Shown in pieces: positions 22,401 to 33,400 of a DNA stretch of 64,000 bases. Below the pieces are notes generated by a model. That model had not been told where the DNA came from, made no database searches, and was given only the letters and a program-made list of their open reading frames with translations. Where the stretch lies: the NCBI GenBank assembly GCA_028386065.3, contig JAKUCV010001789.1:1-64000 (forward strand), read 5' to 3'. The translations under genes were made by a program, and so were the position numbers. Source of the stretch: Turnera subulata (taxonomy: Eukaryota > Streptophyta > Magnoliopsida > Malpighiales > Passifloraceae). Position 1 is the first letter of the stretch. The number at the start of each line of letters is the position of its first letter.

Positions 22401-25211
22401 TAGAACTACAAGCTTTTCTTCAAAGACCAAAAAGAGGAAGAAAGAAAACTGTGCAAAACAAAAAGGTAGAATCATACTTTACATAACCAAATGGATTCGG
22501 AAAATCCCCTCTCCCTCTTCCATTGGTGGGTTCATAGCAGCTAAAAAACAGTTTTAGCTATAAACTGTTGGCTTTCACTGCACCAGCTAGAATCACAATA
22601 TCCTACAATTAATAACACTAACAAAATGAGACAGACAGAAAAACATTGTACAATAACACTAATAATTCCTGAATACTGTCGGTTGCAATCGAGAGAGAAC
22701 AATTCATTGGCAGTGGCAGGGTTTTAATTAACTGACCAGTTGTTGGCTTAAACCTTTGGAACAAATGTATTTTCAAAGTGAAAGAGGTGGTTCCTACGTA
22801 AATATACATGAATGCTGTAGAGCAAGGCAGCCATTGTTACTGCCAAGAAAGACAGTAAAACCAACCCCCAAAATTCCTGCAGAAAAATAAAAGGTAGAAT
22901 GCGAGTTTAACTGTAAAGCATGAGAAGTTGCAGGAACTGAAGTTGCTCAAAACTTCAAATACAGGATAACATTAATGTTACACAAGGTAAGACATACTTT
23001 AAAGAAGATTACCTGAGGTTTAGAGATAATTATTCCCATCACATAACCCAACACGTCCATAGTGGATTGAAGAGAATTCTGAACGCCCCCAACAATACAA
23101 CGATCAGCTTCACAGACATCATCCTGCGTGCCCAAGAAAAATATGAAGTTTGAGACACTAATGTTTCTTATTATCTGGGAAGTTAATGTAATATGTTACT
23201 ATGTCAGAGAGCGTTATATGTAGAACAATGGCGACCGGGAAATCATTAATTTTAATAGAATTCTGGATTACAGATAAGTCAAACATCCACAATCCAAGCC
23301 GGGATGTTGCCCAAAAATTTATGCTGATATTAGAGGATTTTGCACCCATATTGAAGCCACACAAACCAAGAGGAAGGTCCACTGCATGAAATGCATAGAG
23401 CAAGAAAGTTGCAGGTTAGTTAGGAAGTAATAGTAATACTCACTAGTGGAAAATTTTATTTTTCAAATGGGCTGATTGAATCTTTACCACAAGGGTAGTA
23501 GATGAAGGAGACGGAAGATCCCTTATCAGTCTGAAGTAAATATATACCTGATACCAGATTGACCAGAGCACGGTTCTGAGAGTTGGAATACGAGATTGCA
23601 CAACTGGGTACACAAATGTGGCACCTATTCCAACCATAGCACTTATTCCTCGTGCTATTCCAATTACAAAAGTTGGAATACCTGTTCTTGCCATTCTAAG
23701 GTAGCTGTCATCAAGGTTCCAAAACTGGTAGAAACATGTAATGGTTAGAACCAATTAATCCGCATCCGTAGAGGAAGAAGGAGAATTAAATGAAGAAGCC
23801 GAAACAGAAAATAAAAATAAAAATAAAAAGTAGGAGGTACTGCTGGTGTGCCTGGTTTTGGCTTTATGGAAGGTCTTCTATATATAGTAGGAGCCTCAAG
23901 CGATGGTAATTTAGTTAGGATGAATCATAAAATATGTAGATCAGAGGAGACCATCACACCTGAGGACTGTGAAATATAGTAATGCTAGAGCTACTCCTGG
24001 GAGCAAAACATGTTGGCGTAGATAAACAATCCAAGCACCAAGAAAAGGAGCAGTTGAAACCCGTTCAGCTAAGTTCTTCCTCCGATTTGGTTCAAGCCCC
24101 GAAATTTCTTCACCCTGAGATGGCATATTCGTTGGTTCAGCAGAACTGGAGATGTTGTGTTCCATGCCACCTGGTGAAAGTCTTGAAAGCTTCCTTCGCT
24201 TACTTTCAGCTAAAGCTGGAAACACTTTATATACAGTCATGAAAAGCCAATATTCTACCCATACTGCTACTGAATTCCAGAGGGCTAAAGCCAAAACAGA
24301 GGCCTCGACACAAGGCTGATTATGAAGCCACTAACAACTGGAGCAAAAAGTTTGCAGGTTAAGTCAATTCTTCTGATTGCTGAATTATATTTGTTAGTAC
24401 TCCTGGAGGATGGCCTTGAGATATCACTACCACCCTGCAGTTTGAACACAAAATCCCAGTAAAATAGGTTTTCAGCTCTTGAAATTGAGACTCAGATATC
24501 AGACTAGACGAAAATAGTTTACCATTCTCTTTCTATCAGAATTGTTCCAGCAAGAGTTGAGAGTAAACAAAGTGCTCCATAGATGTGTTGGTCAATACCA
24601 AAAGGGACTGAATGTTGCGAAGTTTGTGGACTATAGTGTTGAAAAAACCAGTAATGCAATTACTGAGATTCCAGCAGTTACAAAGGAGAGATTCTGGGCC
24701 ACCAGCCATAATCGAAGATCCTGCAGGGAAATTCTCATACGGCAAAAAGTGTTATCTTGTACTTTCTATCTAATAATAAGAGTGCTTTACCTTTTCGTGT
24801 GGAAGATACAGTATCAGTGTTGAACCTATATAAATTAGATGCATACATAAAACAACAACAGCTTAAATCATTCATTAATTAGTTCTTATGCATTGTGTTT
24901 CTATGTTGCTTTGTGTAGATTAAACCAAGCCGAAATATGCCTCTGAGGCATTTCATAAGATGGTTTACCAAGAATAGCACCTTCAACTTAGCTTTAGAGC
25001 ATCATCGTCATGGGCATGTGAGGAGCGTTTGGTTAGAATCAACAAAAGCTTTTCACTGCAACTGTCAAAGCACTGATGAAGCAATTGGTTATGACTTATG
25101 AGTAGCTGATTGCATTTGAATTTAAGTTTTTAGATTGGTATCAAATGTTATCAAAGTTTTCCAGTTTTTGGTGTGGGAGGATTGCAATTCCCCATTCCTG
25201 ATGTCCTTTAA

Positions 25212-26535
25212 CAGCCCGTTTGGTGTGGCTGAATTAATTAAATTTTTAGAATTGAAATCATTTCTTTAGTTTGGTATAATTTTACTTAACTTAAAATATG
25301 AATTGAATTCTATTTTTTATCTTTTAATCAATACTTAGTTAATATTTCAAATCATAGCAAATGGGTCGGATTTGAAATTCCAAATGAATTCCAATTGGGT
25401 TAATTACTTTTTAACCACCTGAACTTTTGGTCAAACAGGTGGTTATAGGGATAAAGGTATCTTAAATTTTGTTTTTGTAAGATTTAACCACCTGAACTAA
25501 AGAATTAACCACTTGAACTAAAAAAATCAGGATAGAGGTACCTCAAATTTTTTTTTGTAAGATTTAACCCCCTACACCCATAATTTCACAATTTTTTAAA
25601 TATTATTCCCTTTTTTCTCCATTTTTATTTTTTTTATCTGATTTAAAAACACATCACTTCAAAAAAAAATACCATTACTTTAAAAGATAAACCCAGAAAA
25701 AATATTTGAAAAAAGATTAATTTTCTGGAGAATAAATCAAATAATTATTATATCAGTTAACTTATTTGTCTCAACAAATAATAAAATCTTCTAAAATTTA
25801 AAAAAAAAATGTGTAGGAGATCTTAAAATTAGATTGTTAGATTTCATATTTTTTTAATGAAAAGATTTCGGAAATTTTAAAGAATATTAATGTTTGTTTT
25901 TGGAGTGATAAGGGAGTTTTTAAAAGTTAAAATGACTTGGTTTCTTTTTATCACGCTCATTCAAAAAAATAAAAAATAATATTTGGTTGAGAAAAGAAAA
26001 AATGATTAAAAACAATTCTGTTTTCTTTTTTTTTAAATAAGTATTTTATTTTTGTTGGATTTTTAAATCGGATCAAAAAGAAAATAGGAGAAGAAAAAAG
26101 GGAATAATATTAAAAATTTATGAATTTGTGGATGGGGAGGGTTAAATCTTACAAAAACAAAGTTTGAGGTACCTATATTCATATTTTTTTAGTTTAGGTG
26201 GTTAAATCTTTAGTTCGGGTGGTTAAATCTTGCAAAAATAAAGTTCAAGGTACCTTTATCCCTATTTTTTTAGTTCAGGTGGTTAAATCCGTTAGACCAA
26301 AAGTTCAGGTGGTTAAAAAGCAATTAACCCAATTCCAATTCCAAAAAATCAATGAGAACTTAATTTTAGCCATTCAATTTATAATTTGATTTATACCAAA
26401 CATTGAATTCAATTCAATTCCTTATTATTAGAAATTATACCAAACATGGGAATTGATTTCATAATGAATTCAAATTCTAAATTTATAATGAATTGAATTC
26501 ATTTCCTTTTTGAATTTGATACCAAACGGATGCAA
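25212..26535. mobile_element. TIR element in a ferroportin intron, carrying a second nested element
   Basis: Inverted ends CCCGTTTGGTGTGGCTGAATT (left) and AATTTGATACCAAACGGATG (right), with similar AATTGAATTC-rich arms. A second element (25397-26331) splits it. The rest is AT-rich and non-coding. Confidence 0.55.
25397..26331. mobile_element. Nested MULE-type element with 9-bp target duplication
   Basis: GGGTTAATTACTTTTTAACC at the left is the inverted copy of GGTTAAAAAGCAATTAACCC at the right. ATTCCAATT flanks both sides (25388-25396 and 26332-26340). The arms contain repeated AGGTGGTTAAATC motifs. A relative lies at 27578-28692. Confidence 0.8.
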
Positions 26536-27080
26536 AATATTATCAAGTAATTAGCCCACCTGAACATATGTCAACCTTTCCACCCTTTGTCCGATGATTA
26601 TGGAACCAAATAATGCAGTAGATGCAGATTCAACCGCGCCGTAGATAGGAGGAAGGATCAAAGATTCCGGCCTGAAACTGATCATGTGCAAACCCACAGA
26701 AAATTCCCACATTCTGCACACAACAAAACTTTTAGAAGGAACGAAACCTCTATCATATGATCACTGGTATACATATGGTGTTGCATAATTATTTTTTTTT
26801 AAAAAAAAAGAAGTATCAAAACAGATATATTTGTTACATTTGATTGGAATTCAGTTAACTGAGACCATTTGAGTTTATGGATTGTGGAGTAATAATTACT
26901 TGGATGATAAATGTAAGGAAACCATCGAGGGAATTGATAAACCATAAATTAGAGGTTTCATCACATCAGAGAAGAACAAGAAAGAACATCTACCGGTGGT
27001 CATTGAAAAATTGATCGAGCTAGAGAGGAGATAACCTTGCATCCCATCTTGCCAGGAAGTGACCGATAATTAATAGAGAT

Positions 27081-27577
27081 AAGGATTAAGATTAGTTAGA
27101 GATAATGTTTTTCATTTTGTATTTTGTATCTCTGATAAGAGTCTTGTAACTACTTACCAGTATATGAATATGTATACACATCAGGATTGCTTTGTTCTCT
27201 GAGGACATTCGTATTAGTTGGATCGTGTATTCGGTATCTTGTGCGTGATGCTCACATTTTATGCGTACATGATATTATGGGTTTTGGCCGATAATATGTG
27301 CTGGTGTCGGATTGAGGGCATTGGTGCACATAGGCTTGGCCTAGTGTGCACAAATGGGTTTGTTGTGACCCGATGGCACAGATGGCCTGATTAGGGGGTA
27401 CCAAGTGCTCGACTTAATTAATCGGTCGATAAATAATGGATTATGTTGGTAATGTGTTACTTAGGTACAATTAGTGCATTGGAGGTACAACTGCCCTTAA
27501 TCCTTTTTACTTTGTAGTCCAATAAAAAGATGCATTCAAATATATGTAAAATATTCAAGAAACTATTTTCTAAAAGG
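27081..27577. other. LTR-like sequence upstream of the ferroportin relic
   Basis: GTATTTTGTATCTCTGATAAG through TATACACATCAGG looks like a retrotransposon LTR end abutting the truncated first ferroportin exon. No coding signal is seen. Confidence 0.3.
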
Positions 27578-28692
27578 TTAATTACTTTTTGACCACCTGA
27601 CTTTTGGATTAAACTACCTCAACTAAAAAAATTGGAATAAAGATATCTCAAACTTTGTTTTTGTTGTGTCGTATTCTAATCCTTTTGTTTTGAGTTTGTT
27701 GATTACTTGTTGATTACTGTCTGGAGTAGATTTTGTGATAAAGACTTTTGGATTTTTTTTACTACATTGTGGCTCAAAATTTTCATTATGCGTTTTGTTG
27801 CATAGAAACACAAAATGAAAATGCAGGTCCATTTACCTAACAATAGGAATTTTGAAAAAATGATTAGAATACTCGTAGACATACCCAATTTTTTTCTTAT
27901 TTGGACATGGTGTTGGTTGCAGGTTTGATGCAGAAGATGGGTTTGCATGCAAAGTAAAAACTTGGAGAAAAAACTTGGAGAAAAATATATCCTTATTAAA
28001 ATTAAAAACTTTTATTCTATCACAAGCAAAGTTCGAGTTGCTTCTATTCCGATTATTTATTTTCTTTTAGGGGAAAATGACAAACTTTATTTATTGAGTG
28101 AAGCCAAAACTCCGGCCACATCATTGTCAAGCAAAATTAAACAGCCCTAGGAAGTTGAACAAGAAGAGACACACTTAAGGAAAATGTAGATAATCAGCAC
28201 AACGATTGACTTCCTGAAAGAAATGACGAAGATGAACTTGCCAAATAAGAACTAATAGATGTTGGACAGCCTGAAGAAGGGCCGAATGGCATTTACCCCG
28301 AACATCCTGGTGTTGCAACTCTGTAATAACCCTCTAAGCATCTACTTCTACTTCTAGTTGGCGAAAGCCTAACTCCCATGCTCTAGTAAGACCAGCTAAC
28401 AATCCCCACAATTCTGCAACAATAGGAAAAAAATTGTCAACATTAAAACAATATCCACCGAGCCACTCACTCGCTGTTCCAGAAGAGACCGTCTGTAGCC
28501 GAACATGAAGAAGATTGTTGTACCGCACCATCTGAGTTTAATTTTATCCAGTCAGTTGCATGAGGCACCCAATGAACTTGAACAGAACACCTAGCTATCC
28601 CTTCTAGCCTCGTCGACTTCTATTCCGATTCTTTTAGTTTAGGTGGTTAAATTGGTTTGACCAAAAGTTCAAATCTTCAAAAATCAATTAAC
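27578..28692. mobile_element. MULE that captured part of a LINE RNase H (Pack-MULE-like)
   Basis: The ends GTTAATTACTTTTTGACCAC and ...CAATTAACCC match the element at 25397-26331. Inside, the minus strand at about 28620-28160 reads WVPHATDWIKLNSDGA, then (other frame) VAELWGLLAGLTRAWELGF, LEVEVDA, a stop, and HLRHFFQEVNRCADYLH. That is the RVT_3-type RNase H domain of plant LINEs from its first Asp to its last. It is broken by a stop and a frame change, so it is carried sequence and not an enzyme. Confidence 0.72.
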
Positions 28693-29330
28693 CCATTTGC
28701 AATCTTCTAGCTTGAATATTTTAAGTGTACCGATCCTGTAATTCAGACAGTTACTTGAACAAGCATACCGCGTTATACTGCCAAACTTCCCAAACTTCCT
28801 AGTAGTATTTTTAGCTCGATTTTTTTTGTTCGGAATAAGAGAGGTAATTAAGGACCATGTTTCCATAATAATAATAATGATAATGATTGATGTGGGGGTC
28901 TAAATGTAAATGTTCTGATGATTTTTTCTAGGCCCGCCATTATTCTTGATAGACTCTGCCAGCTCAGTGTTGTTCGGGCGAAGCAGTTTTAAATCTTAAT
29001 TAGGGTCTTTGCTAGCTAATCTCTCTTCGGATTATTAATGCATGATTTGAGGACGAAAACAGAAAAAAAAATACAGACGGTATATATGTAACAAAATCTT
29101 TTATTCAGGATTGAGGAAGAAGAGGAACAATTATGAATGACAAGAAGGATAAAGAAGTAACACAACTATAGACGGATCAACATCGATTAGAGAGATTAAA
29201 CTACTATATATTAAACTATAGGATTATTCTTTTTTTAAAAAAAAACTACTAGATCGCATTGATCCCTTGGCAATGTTTTTTTTTTTTATATAAACGATTG
29301 ATTATATTAAACTGATAGAAATATATACAA
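28693..29330. other. Spacer with a segment repeated near 37.4 kb
   Basis: 29083-29280 (ATATATGTAACAAAATCTTTTA, GGATAAAGAAG, AAACTACTAGATCGCATTGA) resembles 37381-37536, which lies downstream of an SKP1-like pseudogene. No gene is seen here. Confidence 0.5.
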
Positions 29331-29579
29331 TAGAGACAAACAGCTTACAAGTAGATAGAATAAATGTAGTGACAAAAAAAAAAGATAGAATAAATGTAAC
29401 TCTACGCAACCCTAAAAAGGCAAACACTAACCGGTCATATCCACATCACATAAACTCCTAATCACTAACATAACAAAGGAATCAATGTGTAGTTGTAACT
29501 CTTTAATGGAAATATCTATAACGCAACAACACTTCACATTCCACTCCTAAAAAGGACTACTTGATAGACCCAAATTCTT

Positions 29580-29945
29580 GAACAGCCTCAAAACCCGAAT
29601 GCAAGGCCAACCACCATTTTACCAAAAACACAGCAGCCATTCTCATACACAGGACCAGAATTAATAATCCAATCCCTTGCAGCTAACTTCCCACAACAAG
29701 GAAATGCCTCCAGAGTTTCCAAAAGCACCCACCTCAATAAACTCAAACTGCCCTCTACCCCAAACTCTAGCATATTCACCATGACTCCAACCCACACAAT
29801 TATTCTCACACACAAATACCACTTTAGTATTAGATCTTATCATCAACTCTTTAATGCTCTTTTGGTTTTTGAGCAGACCTATCCCCCTAAAATTCGATGA
29901 CAACAAACTAATCATATCATAGTAGGATACACGAGAAACGCTTTT
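29580..29945 (-). mobile_element. LINE endonuclease N-terminal fragment
   Basis: The minus strand reads NFRGIGLLKNQKSIKELMI, then KVVFVCENN and FGNSGGISLLWE, the first part of the LINE endonuclease. It is fused directly to the truncated left end of the copia element at about 29940, so the joint is a nested insertion or deletion break. Confidence 0.7.
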
Positions 29946-30456
29946 ATAACACTCCCCTTTGGATGTCATTGTGTGTTGGGTAGAATACGCTTTGGGAAAC
30001 TGCCTCATTAAAAACCTTACTAAGAAAAACCCAGTGGGATAAAAACTTGGTGAAGGAAAAAAGAGTGCAGTGCGTATTCTACTCCCCCTCATTTTGGCCT
30101 CTCTTGATGTCGTTGCATGCCAATAATCCTCTTGTCAACTTCTGGTGATGTGTGCCTTGTTGATCACTTTTGATACATCATTACTTTAACTAGGCAGTGT
30201 AGGTAGCATTATCTTCATAATTTTGTTGTTGGAGCATCCGTCTTTCCCTCTTGCTTTTTGTAGTCCCAATGATGCAACAATTTCATGTGTAAAGTTGTGG
30301 CAGATGTCCGGCTGTGCCTTTTGTGGATCAAGTGGGGGATCGGCATCTGCAAGAACCAACTCTTCTTTCTTCAGGCTTACAGGATTAACATGACACCACA
30401 CTTTTTATACCCCGAAGATAAGAGCAAATTCATATCTTGTCAATAGGCTTAAGTCA

Positions 30457-33400
30457 AAAGCTTCAGGCTTTATTTTCTTAGCAATGCATATTGCACTTCA
30501 ACCAGGGTACTCCAGGACCAATCTAATAGAACGGTATTCGGAAGCTTCTTCGGGAGTTCCAATCATAAGTTTATCCATACTCAAAATGATTTAAATTATG
30601 TAATGATCAATTCAGTTCTATTTTGTAATTTCCCGGGAATTAGTTGTTTCAGGCAACTTGGGTCCTTCAGGGATCTTCATGTATATATCATGACTTATGG
30701 ATTCATAATAATAAGCTGTAATAGCATTCATTAGATGCATTTCTAATACTTTTCATATACTGCCAAACTTACCAAATAATTGCATCCACCACAGGGGAGC
30801 ATATCTCCTCATAATGAATATCTGGTCGTTTGGGTAAAAACTTTGTACCACAAACCGTGCTTTATATCTCATTATTTATTTCTTTCCGCATAAATACCCT
30901 TTTATAACCAATTGAATTTTACACCTTTTGGTGTACGGACTACAGGCCCAGAAATTTCTCGCTTCATGCGAGTCTAACACAACCTTTAATCATGTTTCTC
31001 TATTTTGGCCAATCATACTGCGCCTACATTCGCCAAATGTAGGTTCATGATCCTCATTTTATTTGGCGCTATATTATAAATAAAACAAATATTCCGTCGA
31101 CGGTTATTTCACGTCGGTTCCATCTTATTCCTGACACTGTGATTGAGATCTCATCATTTTCAATTTATTTCAGGTACCTGAGTTACTTCTGGAACTTTAT
31201 TAATTGTGTCAGGGATCTCTTCTGGAAGATTTTTCCTCTTCTTGAGGACTTTTAATTCAAACCTCTACTGAAGGCCTTATTTCCTTACTGGGGCCATCTT
31301 ATCACTTTGCTCCTTTTTCTCTATCGAGAATTTTTTTTCTTTTTTTTTTTGGAACCGAGTATAATCTATAGATTCATTTGCATACTTATATTGTTCCTCA
31401 GGAACATCAATCTAAACAGGAGCATTTGCAGCTGGTATATGGTCACACTTAATTTAAATGTGTCTGGCAATTGCATATCAATTTTCCTACAAATGAATCA
31501 TCTTTTGAACTTCAGGTTCATACTAATTTATTCGAGGATCAAAACTAGGCATTGATAAATCATTTCAATAATCTCTTGATCCAGCTGCTTATTCTCTCCC
31601 CTTGATGTTGGGTAAAACATCAATTAATAAGCAAATCTTACTATAAATAAATCTCCAATCTTCTGTCATACGTTTACTTTTGTAATCTATGGAGATACAT
31701 ACCCAACGTAGATTCTCAATCTTCTTTAAGAGTCCATTTCACAACCCTGTGGTGGAGCATTATATACTGAATAACCAATGGTCCGAAGATGGGAAGAACT
31801 AAGTATGTGACCATTAATCAATTAAGTGGGGAGATCTTTTCATATTGGCTTGATGCACTCAAGTGTTGTTGCATATAAAATACCATTTTTCTCAAATAGT
31901 AATATTTCATCAATGGTCCTGCAATCAATTGTCAATATGGCCCAGATCTTTTTGGGTTTATTTTCAATGATATACATTATCGATTTGAAGAAATATACCA
32001 GCATTATCTAGACATATAGTCTAGTAACATAAGTAGGGACATATACCGCAAGTGGCTTAATTATTAAATCAGTGCGCACAATGCCAACTTGCGTTACATA
32101 ATAGACCATCTAGTCGATGCATCGTAAAAATTACCTAGATGGTTAACACAGCGGATTTATCAGTCCGCGTTCATGTCCCTGAATTATTCTCAAACTTGCT
32201 GGTGATACTAGGCCAATCTCATCTTAGGAAGGCCGTACAATTAATTTCGCAGCAAACAAACACATGGAAATTCATTGATTGTAAAACTTCTGGTTTTTCA
32301 ATGAATGATCCAATAAATTTCGTGCATCATTATTGACCCGGGATGGCCCAACCGGTCATGCCAAAACAATAAGTCCATGTACCAACTTCAAGTTGGTGCC
32401 AGCTTCAGGCTGGATAACTTAGAAAAATTATTTACCAGCTTCTGGCTGGTGCATACTAACTATAAATTACATATCTATCAGCCAACTTCTAGTTGGTCTC
32501 AGCTTCAAGCTGTATAAACTTGTGTATTTAAACACTTAAAAATTTCTAGCTTCAGGCTAGAGCATTTCAGCTTCTGGCTGGATATGTTAAGTTTCAATTA
32601 CTCAACTGCTAGCTTCAGGCTAGCTATATATGTGCCAATTTTAGCCTTATTTCTACCACTCATGTCAAAAAGATCAGAATTATTGGACAATAATTAAAGT
32701 AGTGGCAAACTTTTCCAAAAGCAAAACCTCGAAGCTTGAAAAGCTTTGGAGTTTACTAACAAATAATGCAAAGTTTAATTACCGAAAAATCTTCTGGATC
32801 TTTTCAGAGACAGGAAAAAGGGTCCACATTTGAAAAACTGACACCTAGCTATCTAATCTCAGACTATAAGAAGGAAAGGCGGTTGAGATAGGAAGATGCA
32901 GAAAACTCAGAAAAAAACTCAATAAGACAAGAAAAATGCCTTCTCCAGCTACTGTTTTCTTTGTTGAGGGTGCCTCTTTAGGAAGAAGGAATAGGTTAGC
33001 TTATAGCATGGTGAATGAGCAGCAAGAGGAATTACCGAATGATCTGGCGAGAATTCCACGTTTAGTGTTTGTTGATGAACTTTATTCATCTAGGTTCTTT
33101 GTAATTCCTATGGAAGAAACATTCTTCCTAGAGGACCAAAGCAATCTAAGGGCTTCCTTTTATGGCTCGGCTAACTCTATTATGTTTTTCATATCTAATA
33201 GACTGCAGGAATTTCAGCTAGAGCCTTCATGTCAGATTTTAAATCAAAGCAGTTATTATCAGGTTTCCATGATGGCTCGGAGCGTCCAAAGGGTGACTGG
33301 GTTACCACCTACATGGCCTAAGGTACGACTTCTACTATCGAATTGCAGGGGTGTAGCAAGAAGGTCCCAAGATTTTGTGCGTACCTTAAGGGATCTGAAG

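Larger units (their letters stand above)
22748..27080 (-). pseudogene. FPN: Ferroportin / IREG iron-exporter pseudogene
   Basis: Exon-like blocks of a plant ferroportin (solute carrier 40) lie in order on the minus strand: GHFLARWDAR (27034-27080), MWEFSVGLHMISFRPESLIL (26560-26713), LRLWLVAQNLSF...LSTLAGTILIEREW (24523-24720), GHPPGVLTN...WVEYWLF...VLLPGVALALLYFTVL (23960-24434), FGTLMTATLEW...GIPTFVIGIARGISA (23548-23724), WTFLLVCVASIW...SRLGLWMFDLSVIQ (about 23267-23383), DRCIVGGVQNSLQSTMD (about 23013-23124) and [15 protein letters not shown]...FVPKV* (22748-22877). Splice signals are still recognisable. Frames break in LRLW..., after VLTN, at LVS/ASV, after TLEW and in the LISA*/SRLG exon. 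The N-terminal exon reads into stops where repeat-like DNA begins. In life the protein exports Fe2+ or other metals across membranes. This copy cannot encode it. Confidence 0.85.
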
